Below, piece after piece: positions 31,022 through 42,308 of a DNA stretch of 64,000 nt. How positions within the stretch are numbered: position 1 is the stretch's first letter; each line of letters starts with the position of its first letter. Origin of the DNA: Ariolimax columbianus. Lineage: Eukaryota > Mollusca > Gastropoda > Stylommatophora > Arionidae. The stretch covers positions 36,983,983-37,047,982 of the forward strand of contig JAVGWX010000005.1 in NCBI GenBank assembly GCA_036924085.1, read 5' to 3'. Both the position numbers and the translations under genes were made by a program. The notes beneath the pieces are model-generated. The model searched no databases and had not been told where the DNA came from. It saw only the letters and a program-made list of their open reading frames with translations.

Positions 31022-31373
31022 GTCGTTGTTTGTGAATGCACACAATGAGTAGCTTTACTCTTTTGTGCACCCTGAAAAGGATGTTAAGTAGTGGGTTGCA
31101 GTAGCTTTCCTGACATCCGGAGCATGCTGATGAAAGTGGACCAGGGTTCTCCAGGCGGTTGTGCTATGCTTGGCTTCAACTGCATGTCATTCACTACTAC
31201 AGGGATCATGTCATTCCCTCACTTTGTTAGCCAGACTGCAATGACAACAGCCTGTTTCCAGGGAGGACTCTTAGGAAGTCAATGTAGGGGTCTTGGCCAG
31301 CATATTTTGCCTGACCCTTACTAACATGTCTGATCAGAATATTTTGCCTGACCAGACATTAATCTTTTTCCAC
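31022..31373 (+). mobile_element. Repeat family X, best-bounded copy (352 bp)
   Basis: The exact 13-bp target duplication on both sides defines the unit: GTCGTTGTTTGTGAATGCAC at the start and CCAGACATTAATCTTTTTCC near the end. Duplication length points to LINE-type (target-primed) insertion. No tRNA-like pol III boxes recognised. It carries an in-frame open stretch (31091-31324) seen in other copies. It is inserted in the fossil finger array of gene 2. Confidence 0.85.
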
Positions 31374-31386
31374 TATGATATTTTAT
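31374..31386. repeat. Right target-site duplication of family X copy
   Basis: TATGATATTTTAT, exact second copy. Confidence 0.92.
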
Positions 31387-31527
31387 ATATCCATTAAAAG
31401 TAAATTCAACACCACAATCAACATACTGGTACAATTTTTCTCCTTAATGTATTCATTTGTTATTTTAATAGTTTCTACTAAAAGAATATACAACACCACA
31501 AACATTACATCTGTAAGGTTTTTCTCA

Positions 31528-31704
<177 letters not shown>

Positions 31705-32454
31705 TCATTTGTGAGATTTCAAATGTTCACTCTTTGATAATTTAACACCACAAACATCACACTTATAAGGTTTTTCTTCTGTATGTATTCGTTTGTGACA
31801 TTTTAGATGTTCACTCGTTGAAAATCCAACACCACAAAAATCACAAATGTAAGATTTCACTTGTGTATGTTTTCGTTTGTGAATTGATAATGATCCACTA
31901 AGAGAAAATCTAGCACCACAAACATCACATATGTAAGGTTTCTCTCCTGTATGAATTCTTTTGTGGTTTGTAAGATACCGTTTTTGAGAAAATTCAAATC
32001 CACAATTATCACACTTGTAAGGTTTCTCCCCTGTATGTATTCTTTTGTGCCTAGCAAGATCATTTTTTTGAGAAAATCCAAAACCACAATCATCACACAT
32101 GTAAGGTTTCTCTCCTCTATGTATTCTTCTATGCTTAGCAAGATCATGTTTGTGAGAAAATCCAAAACCACAATAATCACACTTGTAAGGCTTCTCTTCT
32201 TTATGTATTTGTTTGTGATATTTTAGAGATCCACTGCTAGAAAATTCAACACCACAAACATCACATATATAAGATTTATGTTCTGTATGTTTTGTTTTTT
32301 TTGTGTGCAAGAAATTGTTTTTGAAAACATTCATAACCACAATCATCACATTTGTAAGGCTTTTCTTCTGTATGTATCCATTTGTGACATTTCAGATGTT
32401 CACTCAATGAAAATCCAACACCACAAACATCACATTTGTTAAGATTCTCTCCAT
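31705..32454 (-). CDS. Gene 2 zinc-finger exon (C2H2 array)
   Basis: Exon begins after an AG at 32456-32455 and joins exon D in phase 1. It encodes about nine C2H2 units with the classical spacing C-x2-C-x12-H-x3-H and TGEKPY-type linkers, for example YKCDNCGFEFSQKRYLTNHK and YMCDDCGFGFSQKNDLARHK. Finger 2 (CDDCGYECFQKQFLAHK) is one residue short between Cys and His, and a run of eight T (32295-32302, A on the coding strand) causes a +1 frameshift; without that one extra base the frame would run through. The TGA at 31707-31705 ends the frame within finger 9, before its last His. So it is either a mildly damaged gene, a pseudogene, or a gene with a homopolymer sequencing error. Frame is open from the finger 2 break to the stop. 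Confidence 0.8.
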
Positions 32455-32589
32455 CTGAAATTTGTAAATACAGTTACCTTTATTTATATATACACATGGT
32501 GAAATATTGTAAAGAAATCCTAAACTAGAATCCAACAATATTCATATTTAACATAGAATGTCTAAATGAAAATCTAAATACACCAACAT

Positions 32590-32715
32590 TAAAGTATGTA
32601 AGCACTACAACTATCGAAGAATGAAAAAGCTGCTGGATCAGATGATATTATCCAAGAAAATATGAAAGCAGACATTTCCTCCACCAAAGAGAAACTATTA
32701 GAAGGTGAACTACAG
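32590..32715 (+). mobile_element. RTE-like LINE scrap in gene 2 intron D-finger
   Basis: Plus strand reads LSKNEKAAGSDDIIQENMKA and STKEKLLE, matching the K-x-x-K-A-A-G-x-D-x-I segment at the start of RTE-like reverse transcriptases. Too short for more. Confidence 0.65.
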
Positions 32716-32775
32716 AACTAGAAAATTTTTAATGGATATCACAAAAACGTTGCAGATTGTATTTCCAATGAATAC

Positions 32776-32899
32776 CTTGATTCTCTCCATATACAACAGG
32801 CTCGTGTACATTTTCCTCTTTGATCATTATCTCATCATAGTTTCCAATAGTATCGGCTGTAATGTTCAAATCTTTGTTGCTGATAATCTCTTTGGATTT
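32776..32899 (-). CDS. Gene 2 exon D (IKEE motif)
   Basis: Minus strand: acceptor TTTTAG (32900-32901 are the AG), 41 codons plus one base, then donor GTATTC. It reads KSKEIISNKDLNITADTIG, then NYDEIMIKEENVHEPVVYGE. The homologous exon of gene 3 (63602-63734) has the same acceptor phase, the same phase 1 end, and shares KDLNIT, YDEI and the KEENV block, though it is 9 nt longer through in-frame indels. Conserved protein with in-frame length change is a strong sign of coding. The donor GTATTC is weaker than the GTAAGT in gene 3. Confidence 0.78.
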
Positions 32900-33099
32900 C
32901 TAAAACAATAGCAAATTAACTATAAATCAATGTGCTTTAAGAAACAATACTTAATTTTTTTATAAGTGACTAGTGAGAATGCTTCAAACCATTCATTAAA
33001 ATAAAATATACTTATCACACATCTTTAATTTAAAGCTTAAACATATATGAAGAGCAAGAAAAACCCAACATCATCCCAGCAGAGGACATCTTCGTTTTA

Positions 33100-34290
33100 T
33101 AATGCAACCCATCAAGTAAGATGGAAATAAAAAATGCCACATTGAAACTCAAGAGAGAGAAAGCATCAACCCCAGATGAAATAGCAGAAGCTATAATGGC
33201 AGATATAGATAAAGCCACATATATATTACAAGGCTTACTAAAAAAGCTATAGCTGATCAGTGACACCTGAAAATGTCTCCCACCATCGGATACCGCCCAT
33301 GGCACCCTTGTCTACGCCAACTGCTGTTTTCCATTTTGATTCTGAGACCTGTTAAGGTTACACCTCTCCATAGCACAAAGCCCTGGCTGAAATACAGAGA
33401 CCATGTGTTGCCTATGCAGCATGATTCCTCTCTCGGTCAGACTTGTTTGCTCCAAGGGAAAGGTGGTACCAATACATTTGGAACAAGGCAAGCTGTAGAA
33501 GCTCAACTATAGATTGGATGATAAAGACAGACAACAAACGGTGGAAAGAACTGGTATTCAGTGGACAATATGGTCACAATTGAAGGACCAAGATTACACA
33601 GATGATCTGATATTTTTTTCACACAGTCATAGCCAATTGCAAGAGAAATCTGACAGGATGAAAGAACAACTAGCCAGATTGAGACTGAATATGAACACAA
33701 AGAAAACCAAGCTTCTTAAAGTCAATCCTATTAGTAAAGAAGCATTCATGCTGGTGGAAGAGCCAATGGAAGTGGCAAGTATCTTTACCTATTTGGGCAG
33801 CACTAAACAACATATGGAGATCCAGAGAAATCAAGATTCACACAAAGTTTAGAATATTCTATGCCAGGATCAATTAGGTGCTATTGTGTGGAGCTGAAAC
33901 ATTGGGAGCAACAAAAAAATGACACAACATAGATTCCAGGCCTTCGTTAACAGATAACAAAAGATAATGGGAAATAATGTGGCAATACATGGTGAAGAAT
34001 GAAGATGTGGGAAAAGAGGCAACAATAGATACTGAAACAACAAATTAGGAGAAGAAAATGGGGATGAATAGGATATACATTGAGGAAAGCACTATCAAAC
34101 ATAGTCAGTTAATCTGTCACATGGAATCATAAGAGAAAGAGAGATAGACTTGAAAATACACAGAGAAGAGAGTGTGAGAGGGAACTACAATTTAATGTTT
34201 GCATTTAGTTAGAGAAAAGCAGAAAGGCTAGCCATGGACCATCCATGCTGGTGAGATGTGGTCAATGGCCTATGCACAGAGAAGTGGGAT
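33100..34290 (+). mobile_element. RTE-like LINE, broken, in gene 2 intron C-D
   Basis: Plus strand: 33115-33250 carries MEIKNATLKLKREKASTPDE; 33514-33852 carries QDYTDDLIFFSHSHSQLQEK (catalytic YADD changed to YTDD) and IFTYLGSTK; the end up to about 34290 holds the C-terminal part with stops. A separate 170-bp repeat (33330-33500) sits between the pieces. The gene 3 intron at this place (62722-63601) lacks it. Confidence 0.75.
33330..33500 (-). repeat. Repeat shared with 10725-10900
   Basis: Minus strand shares GCCTTGTTCCAAAxGTATTG, ACCTTTCCCTTGxAGCAAAC and AxATGGTCTCTxTATTTC with the plus strand of the 0.7 kb insert in the left duplication copy. Element type unknown. Confidence 0.65.
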
Positions 34291-34573
34291 ATGCCTTGAC
34301 TGATTGATTGATATATAGAGTGCAACATAAAGGTCTGCTGGCAATTCTAAGTGTTTCTAACTGTAAAATATGTTTTGCATGGAGGTGCCTCCCGACATTT
34401 CAGACTGTGAATGGTTGATGAACTGTGGAAGAACTACTAGCCATGGCAATTTATGTCTTATTGAAAAAAATCATAAAAACTACTGAAAATAAGAATCTAT
34501 GGAGTGGCAGTTGCAGTTGTATTTTCCATTGGTATATAGAGAGAAAATGTAACAGAAATTCCTTGAACCTTAC

Positions 34574-34642
34574 TTTACAGATTAGCTCCTGTTTTATTTT
34601 TTCTGACAGGAAAGGATACTGCGATTGAATATCGGCTTTAGT
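34574..34642 (-). CDS. Gene 2 exon C (69 nt, IKQE motif)
   Basis: Minus strand between TTTTCAG (acceptor) and GTAAGG (donor), in phase 0 at both ends. It encodes TKADIQSQYPFLSEKIKQEL plus ICK. The gene 3 exon at 62653-62721 is identical in length and phase and reads TKHIIQSQFPFLAEKIKQEL plus ICK. Exon C has the same size as exon A and the KQEL motif falls on the same codons (17-20 of 23), which suggests the two exons arose by duplication. Confidence 0.82.
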
Positions 34643-34649
34643 CTGAAAA

Positions 34650-36320
34650 TAAACAATAAAGGAACATCGAAAGATGGTATAATAATCATGTAGGACAAGT
34701 TCAAGGTCAATAATTACAGTACTATAAATAGATAATTAAATAATTTTGCCATCACTTCATTTGTTGAAACATAAATCGAACATTGCATTTGGCTTACCCT
34801 AACCAGCTTGTAGGAAAGAAAGAATCCAGTCATTTTCAGTGCAGTTTCATAGCAATGGTTTTTAACATGAGGTATTTGCCAGCCCCATACAGAACCCTCT
34901 TCAATCATCTCTTACAACAAGCAAAGAAAAAAAATAGTGCTTCTATTTTATTTGCCACAAGAATCAGGTTGAACATAACACTAACACATCCCTGCAAGAG
35001 GTCCCAAATGCTGTTATAAGTAGGAGTAGATTTGGAGATAAGAATCCAGTTATATGAAAACACTCTCAAAGTATGCAATACTGATAGCAAATGCTCCTCT
35101 CCTGGTCTTTACTGTCTGGAATTTTCCTAATAACAATAGAAGGGTCAAAGTGTGAGTCTGACAAAATACAACCAGAATGTCCTGGCTATACAAAACCAAA
35201 AATCTTAACATAGTACAATTCTGGCAAACTAAAACCAGACAAATCCCCCCAAGTCATAAATTCAGTGGGTGACAAATTTGTTTAGGAAATAAGTGCCATG
35301 TAAGAAAATGCAAGAACTATGCATACTCTTGGATGACTAGTTCCTTGTCTAAAAGGTCAGAGAATAGGGGGAATTCTGAATTCTAAATGTGAAATTTTAA
35401 TGTATTTAAAGTAATATTTAATTATTTTAATTATTTTTGTATTTGTGATATGTATTAGGCGCTATCCATAAAAGATGTCCACATGAGAGACAGTAGGGAG
35501 GGTATGTGAAAAGTTAACAAATGTGGATATGGAGGGAGACAGTTGTTACGTTGAAAGCTTGTTACTGTCACATAATTGTTTTGTCCCATTAATTATCAAA
35601 AGTTTCATTTTTAGTTGACTGCATGAATATTTAAAAGATTGTACTGGTTTCTTCTTTGGCAATATTATACTCTTCTTGAATAAGACATTGTGACATTGTT
35701 TCGTAGTTTATAGCAAGGATCAATACATCTGGTTTTAGCACAGTATTTTGGTGATCTTGTTTGCTATCCCTTTGTGATCCTAATTCTCTTAGCCAAACTA
35801 CACTAGTGCAGCCATACTCCAGGTCCATAACATTGAGGTGGAATGGCTTGGTTAGCTGTGGTTTGCTGACCCAAATGCAATCAATCAGATAATTGCTGGC
35901 TGCTGCTGGTGAAAGGAGTATATTAAACTCAGCATAACATTTTCATTTCTGGACCTAGCTGAACATAATCCAGTAATTCCTTTGCCTGAAAGCTTCAGGA
36001 TGATCCTGCACCACATCGAGGCTGTGCCATACAGTCATCCATAAAAGACAATTATACCGAACTATACTAATCTTCAGACTCTCCTCCAATCCCCCTTCCA
36101 TAAGCACTTTCTCCTTATCCAGATGTCCTGCCCTCAGAAAATCAACATGCCCACAAGAATATGCTGCCTCAAAAAATCACATAATAAGGATGACATGACT
36201 GAAGGATTGACTGATTTTAAGGCCAGACCAGGATTTGACAGAAATGGGGTCGAAGACTACCTAAGGAACTTCGGAGACAAAGACAGAAAAACAATAATGG
36301 TTGCATACTGCTAGAATTAT
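34650..36320. other. Gene 2 intron A-C, proximal part
   Basis: 34660-34870 matches the gene 3 intron at 62440-62640 in reverse (shared AAACTGCACTG, GTAAGCCAAATGCA, TTGAACTTGT, TGATTATT). Between 35100 and 36300 no gene is seen. A weak family W-like stretch may be present at 35790-35920. Confidence 0.45.
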
Positions 36321-36329
36321 GTAGTCAGA

Positions 36330-36945
36330 ATGATTTGTTCATAACCAATACCTTCTTTCATCATAGACAATCCCAAGTATTTACGTGGCACAGATGGAAG
36401 ATGCAATTATGAAATGAAATAAAATGCAGAATAGCCCAAGATAAATCGGTCTTCCAGACCATGTAGGAAATTTGTGCAGCAACACCTTGTCACTGGAACT
36501 GAGAAAGAAAGTCCTTGAATGTTACGTGGAACCAGTACTGATATATGGCAGTGAATCATGGCCAACCAGCAAGCAAGCGCATTGATCTTTGAAAGCAACT
36601 GAGATGTAGTTTTACAGAAGAATGCGGTGGGTCCCATGGACTGCAAAGACGATTAATGAAACAGTACTCAAAGAGCCACAAACACAACTACTTGCAAAAA
36701 TCAGAACAAGGCAGTCATCCTTTTTCGTGCATGTTATGAGAAGAAGTGGTTTGGAACATGTTGTGACAACAAGAAAGATTGCGGGAAAGAGAGACAGGGA
36801 AAGGCAGAGAGAAAGATGTTGGACAGCCTGAGAGAATGGCAAAGGCAACAATCAAGAACAGATTTGGTAAACAATACACTTGATAGAAGTGGATGGCGGT
36901 CCATGATCACCAACGCCAACTGGCAAGGCACCTAATGATGATGAC
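36330..36945 (+). mobile_element. RTE-like LINE C-terminal fragment
   Basis: Plus strand, several frames. It shows the LExxxxPVLIYGSESW-like piece near 36510-36560, RTRQSSFFVHVMRRSGLEHV (like the LxFxGHVxRxxGLE motif), KIAGKRDRERQRERCWTA (like GRRxRGRQR), and ending SGWRSMITNANWQGT, the usual W-R-x-M-x-x-x-A end. Inside the gene 2 intron. Confidence 0.72.
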
Positions 36946-37074
36946 AGATAGATGGCATGACCTGAGTTGTAGAAATGAGATTTTATACTTGTCAAGAGAA
37001 ACAAGAAAAGAGCAGTAATAGATTCAAGAGCCTTACCAAACTGATCATAAGGTGGCATTTTTGGTTATGAGAGT

Positions 37075-37625
37075 TCATGAGAAAAACCACCCAAGACGAC
37101 AAAACAAATGATTCAATCAAAATAAACAAACTTAAAGAAACAGACACTCAAAAAGCCCATGTTACTAAAATTGATGAGAGCTTTGCTAGACTGACCACAG
37201 AAACTAAATCTATTGAAAAAGAATGGGCAACGTTTAAAAGTAATTTAATAGAAGCAGCTAAAAAAACATGCAAAATTATAAAATCAAGAAGTTCAAGACA
37301 GTTAATAACAGTGTAGTGAAGCAACGAAGTAAAAACAGCTACCAAAAGAGAAGAACAATAGATACAAAGCGTGGGTTACTAATAAAAAAGAACAAGATTG
37401 TGTCAACTGCAAGACAGCGAGAAAGCATGCAATGTTGGTAATTAAGGAAACTAAATCAAAATATTGAAAATAGTATAGAGAAATTCTAAATTCAGATTAT
37501 AATAACACAACAAGAAATTTCTACAAGAAGATCAAAAGTATGAGAGGCAGAGATGATTGCTACAACACAACAGAAATTACAAACGACGACAACAAACGAC
37601 CCACAACTGGTCCTGAACAGATGAC
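37075..37625 (+). mobile_element. LINE linker fragment (tentative)
   Basis: Frame 37077-37316 encodes EKEWATFKSNLIEAAKKTCK, resembling the W-x-x-F-K-x-x-L-x-x-A-A segment between endonuclease and RT of RTE-like LINEs. Sequence to 37620 is of similar type but broken. Confidence 0.5.
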
Positions 37626-37639
37626 GGCAATATAAAGTA

Positions 37640-37830
37640 TTGAGGTTTTTCTGGCTGTAGTGCAATGTGAGGCTCCTCAGTAAGCTCAGAAACTCATTAG
37701 CCAAGCTGCCATGAATAGCCTGTTTCAAGCAAAAATTACTCAGGTGGAGTCTTGATCAGTATCTTTCCCCCCTGACCCTAACATAGTCTGATCAGTATGC
37801 TTTACCTAACCGGACATGTGTCTCCTCTCT
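37640..37830 (+). mobile_element. Repeat family X, truncated copy
   Basis: Has TTAGCCAAGCTGCCATGAAT, TGGAGTCTTGATCAGTATCT and TAACCGGACATGTGTCTCC, the last third of the family. Confidence 0.65.
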
Positions 37831-37999
37831 CCACAGCCTTGCTGTAAACTATGATACAATATAATAAAGTGTCCGTTTCACTGAAGAAGAAGTAACAGAA
37901 AAGTGTATATATCAGTCATAATGTAAAATGAAGTGCACATAATTGCAAATTTAATTTTTGTTTAAAGTGAGCAAAGTAACATTAAACCAATCAATCAAT

Positions 38000-38720
38000 C
38001 AATGTTCTTTAAGTGCTATTCACGGCACATAAGGCAGAATCAAGTGCTCTCCAGTTTGATTTGTGTGACGCCACTCTTTTCAGTTCATGAATGTTGCTCA
38101 AGCCTTTAATGGAACCATCTCTGATGATTGTTCTTCTGAGATTTCTTTCGGTCTTCCTCTTTTCCTGCTGCCAGATGGTGACCACATAAATGCTTGCTGG
38201 GGGATCTGTTGCTGTCCATTCTAAGAGCATGTCCAATGTATGACCACCATTTTTTCCTAATGAGTGATGAAAGATATTGTTGTTTGGTGACTTCTCTAAT
38301 TGTTTTGTTGGCTATGAATTCCTCCCAGTCAATGTTCAACAGTTTTCTAAGACACTTGTTCTCAAATGCATTTAGCTTCTATTTTAATGCCTCTATTATT
38401 TTCAAATATTCTCATCCATTGGTGAGTATTGGTAATATGCTGGAGTTAAATTATCTGAGCTTGGTGTACACACTCAATGATTTTGATTTTCAGATATTCA
38501 TTAGTTGGGTAAAGGCACCTACGGTTAGAGTAATGCAAGTGAAAATGTTCTGAGATGTATCTTCATCTTGAGTCATTTTGCTTCCCAGATAAGTGAAACT
38601 GTACACTGTTACACTTCAACATGCAACTTGATAATATAATGCGTGTTGGTGAAATTCCTGACCTTCGTCTTGGAAATATTGATTATGAGTCCAATATCTG
38701 CTCTGATTAAAATACATAAT
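38000..38720 (-). mobile_element. LINE C-terminal fragment
   Basis: Minus strand. 38106-38339 encodes TIREVTKQQYLSSLIRKKWW and SYIGHALRMDSN (the W-x-Y-I-G-H-x-L-R-M motif), and 38009-38236 in the next frame carries NLRRTIIRDGSIKG and WRALDSALCA. A LINE ORF2 end, with a frameshift between the two pieces. Inside the gene 2 intron A-C. Confidence 0.75.
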
Positions 38721-39297
38721 TTTATTTTATAATTCCTTTAAACTGGGGAATAAATAAAAACAAGTATGATTTGATCTATTGTATGCTTCATTTTCCCAGA
38801 GGCAATTTCTAATTTGTTATTATTTCAAGATTTCAGACAACTTATGTATGCTTAACTGTTCTACATATCTGGCATCACTTCCAAAACATCAGAGATCAGA
38901 AACATTGTTCCCGGATGCAGCAATCAGCTCTGCTAGAAGACCACCACAGATCATCATGATGAAGTAGGTTTATGTGAGAGTAAAGATTGTTGACTCTTGA
39001 ATATTGGTCTCTCTGAGTTGATCCAGTTTACAGAAACATTGTGTATGCTGTAAAATGTGGCTAGGCAAGATCTAACATGGGGATAGCAACATCATGATGT
39101 AAAACATAGTGTCTCAGAAACTACAACTTCATGGACACATACATTCTTTTATGTAGGCTTCCAGCAAAGAGGCTAACTCTAGTCTTGGCCCATGCTCCTT
39201 GCTCAAATTAACAGTGACACTCTATGATTTCTGTTCATTCATTTCCTCTCCACATCCTCAATGACATAAACAACTGTATTGATCCATTTGTGAAAGA
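38721..39297. other. No recognised feature
   Basis: AT-rich intron DNA of gene 2 with no motif seen. Confidence 0.4.
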
Positions 39298-39515
39298 TAT
39301 GTAATAATAGCTGTCCATCATTGTCGATTAGGACCACCAATATCATCCTTGTCACAGATTTCCCTGTTGGGTGTGGGTGCACATGTGGCTGAACAGGCCA
39401 ATGCAGGCATGAAAACATCTGTTGCATAATGGGCACACGAAGTCTGTAGAAGGTGATGGTGTTCCCTCTGTTTGTGATTTCCGGGTCTCGCGTCTGCTCT
39501 TGGCTTTCACAACAT
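39298..39515 (-). mobile_element. LINE tail with C2H2 finger, short copy
   Basis: Same family as 29455-30025. The minus strand contains CPLCNRCFHACIGLFSHMCT followed by HTQQGNL, which keeps C-x2-C-x12-H-x3-H spacing, then the 3' end with GATGATATTGGTGGTCCTAA. It is 5' truncated at about 39515. Confidence 0.75.
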
Positions 39516-39754
39516 TTAAGGTATGAAACCTTGTGTATATAGCATGTCTTCCTCTATATTATCCCATATGTATTAGTGAAACATCTGTAACCTGGACAAC
39601 TGATGATGATGACATTTTCTTTTGAGTGTTTCTTGGATACTAAAATCACAAAAATCAAAGATGACAATCTGTAGGAGAGCAGAGTGTTGCTTTCACTTGA
39701 ACAATTAGATTAACTGTTTTGCATATTTTTTAGCAAAAGCCTATACATTTTATA

Positions 39755-40475
39755 TTTTTTAATGAAGAGAGCAGCAAAGATGATGCCGTACCGACTGCGG
39801 GTCTACATTGCTCTGATGTTTTAGTTCATTATGGAATTCACACTAGCCGACGACTTACACTTGTATTCACAGAAACGTGTCATTGTTTTACATTTGGACT
39901 GCTTAAATCGTTCATTTTTTGTGTTTTCTTCACTTATCCTGGCTTGGACATATGAATTTGCGCTACGCTTAAACCTGTGTCGTATTTTCAGTTTAGTGCA
40001 CACGCCTGAACTTCACGAGATTGACATTCTTCGTCCAAGATGCAGAAAGTGTCGGTTTTGGCGTGACTGTGAAATTTCGACACAACCCGTGAGAGATGAC
40101 CGAACCCATTACTTACATGCTAAGTGATGTTCTTACGACCTCTTGCAGTTATGGGAAAGGCATGACACACATTGATAAATGTCCCTCCACCCCCTCCCGC
40201 TACCTTGTGGGATACCTGTTTACGGGAAAGGCTTCGGGAGTAAACCCTGAGGAAAAATCTGCATCCTGTGCTATCTCCAGTAATCTCGATAGTGCCACTG
40301 GCCAAAGAAAGCTCAGAACCATAATTTGAGGTTGACAAAAGGCGCAGTTTCTTCCTCCATTCAATCCAAATCACTGCATATGTCACCCATTTCAGCGGAC
40401 ACAAGAGAAAAGACTGTCCACGTTGCTGAACAAAGAGAGTGGTCTGCATCACATGTGACGGTGAACATCATACAT
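39755..40475 (-). mobile_element. Repeat family Y, full-length-like copy (about 0.7 kb)
   Basis: Absent from the left duplication copy (2440-2460). Flanked by ATACATTTTAT and ATACATTTTAC, a likely 10-11 bp target duplication. The minus strand has two open stretches, 40120-40452 (ASGTIEITGDSTGCRFFLRV, YSRSLSRKQVSHK) and 39821-40003. Copies: 26736-27065 and 55020-55620. The conserved peptide RFFLRVYSRSLSxKQV is not one I can assign to a family. Confidence 0.7.
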
Positions 40476-40550
40476 TTTACTTTTAGTACTACTTTTCCCA
40501 TCCTTTTTCTTCTCCTCTTTCCAGGGCAGCAGTTAAGAAATCACCTTTAC

Positions 40551-40619
40551 CTCAAAGTCTAGTTCCTGCTTTACTTCTGTCATAACACATGGAACATTAG
40601 TATCTTTATTCTGTGAAGC
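40551..40619 (-). CDS. Gene 2 exon A (69 nt, VKQE motif)
   Basis: Minus strand between CACCAG and GTAAAG, phase 0 at both ends. It encodes ASQNKDTNVPCVMTEVKQEL plus DFE. It differs from gene 1 exon A at three residues and from gene 3 at a few more; length, phase and the VKQEL block are invariant. The donor GTAAAG is less good than the GTAAGT of genes 1 and 3. Confidence 0.8.
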
Positions 40620-40714
40620 CTGGTGAAATCAAAGAGAGTGATAGACCACATCAGATCAAAGACAATAAAGAAATTACAACAGTTCTATAAACTTTTCAAT
40701 TCACTCTGATAAAT

Positions 40715-41560
40715 GCTACAATGTTGTTGTTGTTGTTGAATGCCCATGATGAGTAACTTTAATCTTTTAATGGTGAAAATGGTGTTATGAAATGGTTGCA
40801 GTAGCTGTCCTCACATCCTGAGCATGCTGATGAAGGTGGGTCGAGGTCTTTCAAATAGTTGTGCTTGGCTTCATCTGTACGTTACTCGCTACTACACTAC
40901 TAGATCGTCTCGATCCCCACCTCGTTAGACTGAAATAGGCCTGTCCCATGACCTATCAGACCTAACACCATGATACAGTATAACTTAGTAGATGAGGTAC
41001 TATATAATGTGGAATTTATTGTTAATACCTTGCCAGTAACCCATCTGTACAAATGTGTCTCCTATTGAACAATACACATGCACCCTCTGTAATTAGGAAG
41101 CAGCCAGCACCATGCTGAACAGACCTGGCATAAGAGAACCTGCATTCACCGCACCATGAAATTTTAGGCCAATCGTAAAGGCACAGTAGCCCAGGACGTG
41201 ACGGTCCAACTGTCTGAAACTTTTCATCACAGGTCTAGAGCCTAGGAGAACTCAGTCTAACCAGTAGACAATTGGTGGCTGGGAATGAGCACAGTGAACC
41301 CTACCATGGCTTTGGTATCTTGGAGTGTTGCTAATGCATCACCTCAATTACTTAATGTCACGACAGAACATTTCTGGCTTCTGCCTGGGATGGGAAGAAA
41401 ATCCAGACTGACCAGCCCGACAATGTCAGCAAAGTATATAAAGAAAATAGTGTGGAAGTCTAGTGAGGTCTCGGTCAGTATATTTTACATGACCCAGACT
41501 AATATTGTCCAATCAATATCTGTTACCAGACCAGCTGCTAGTCTCCTCTCCCTAGTAAAT
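40715..41560 (+). mobile_element. Repeat family X split by a 0.5 kb insert
   Basis: Start at 40715-40930 (GTTGTTGTTGAATGCCCATG, CCTCACATCCTGAGCATGCT). The end at 41445-41555 (GAGGTCTCGGTCAGTATATT, CTGCTAGTCTC). The intervening 40940-41445 is unrelated and unrecognised DNA, absent from the gene 1 copy. The position is the same as in gene 1. Confidence 0.65.
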
Positions 41561-42129
41561 GCTATGTTATGATATCTTTTGCAGAATGAAAATCCCAACA
41601 CCCTGAGCAGATCATAAGGTGCTCAGTCTCTATCTGCAGGTGGTGAAGGCTGTGTATGCTGATAATTTCAATTGTTGTATACACTCTTGACCAGTCCAGC
41701 ACAACCCACATTTAATTTCAAAGTCTTGTAGGCTGAGTATTGCTTGTTCATCTAATGGAGCGTAAACATATAACAACAAAGAAGTTGTAGTGCACATAGA
41801 TTGCGTTCAAAGATCAGCAAATCAGCTTTTCATTTCCATGTACCCTAGCATGACCAATACAGCATATCCATACAAACCCTTGAGGACATTAAAATTCTTT
41901 GTCTGTTATACATTGGTTTTGTATCTTACAAAAACCAAACTGAGATTGTGTCATAACTGGCCAGATAAATGAGGTATAGAACTTCCACATTAGAAAAACA
42001 GCAAAGCACTCAATAACAATTCTCAAACTGTTGACTAATAATTGAATAGCTAAACTGACTAATCTTAAAACACAAGTATGTAACTTTATAATTTGTCTGT
42101 AAATTTGTAAACTAAAATAGTAGACCTAC

Positions 42130-42180
42130 CTGTTCAACCTGTGTTGTATCTACTTCTTGCTTCATCTTGTTTCTCTCTGC
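42130..42180 (-). CDS. Gene 2 exon B (start codon, MKQE motif)
   Basis: ATG at 42165-42163, MKQEVDTTQVEQ, donor GTAGGT at 42129-42124, phase 0. Acceptor at 42181-42182, or possibly four bases further in at 42177-42178. Same start as genes 1 and 3. Upstream untranslated sequence or an additional leader exon is expected because this exon has an acceptor. Confidence 0.78.
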
Positions 42181-42308
42181 CTGCTTATTAGATTTATATG
42201 TGATCTGGATTAACTTCTCCTCAAGAAATAAACTAGAAAGAATTGATATGGATAATCAATTATGCAGCATATATTATACAAATGATACCATCAATGAAAA
42301 TGACTTCT

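Larger units (their letters stand above)
31705..42180 (-). other. Zinc-finger gene 2, complete exon set
   Basis: Minus-strand model: exon B 42180-42130 (ATG at 42165), exon A 40619-40551, exon C 34642-34574, exon D 32899-32776, zinc-finger exon 32454-31705. All junctions are GT-AG and frames join: B/A, A/C and C/D in phase 0, D/finger exon in phase 1 (G from D plus AT gives Asp). The amino-terminal part is 99 residues with four psi-K-x-E motifs (MKQE, VKQE, IKQE, IKEE) and no KRAB, SCAN, BTB or ZAD domain that I recognise. Introns are filled with LINE scraps. Expected role: nuclear DNA-binding regulator that could be SUMO-modified. A frameshift in finger 2 and an early stop cast doubt on function. 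Confidence 0.75.
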
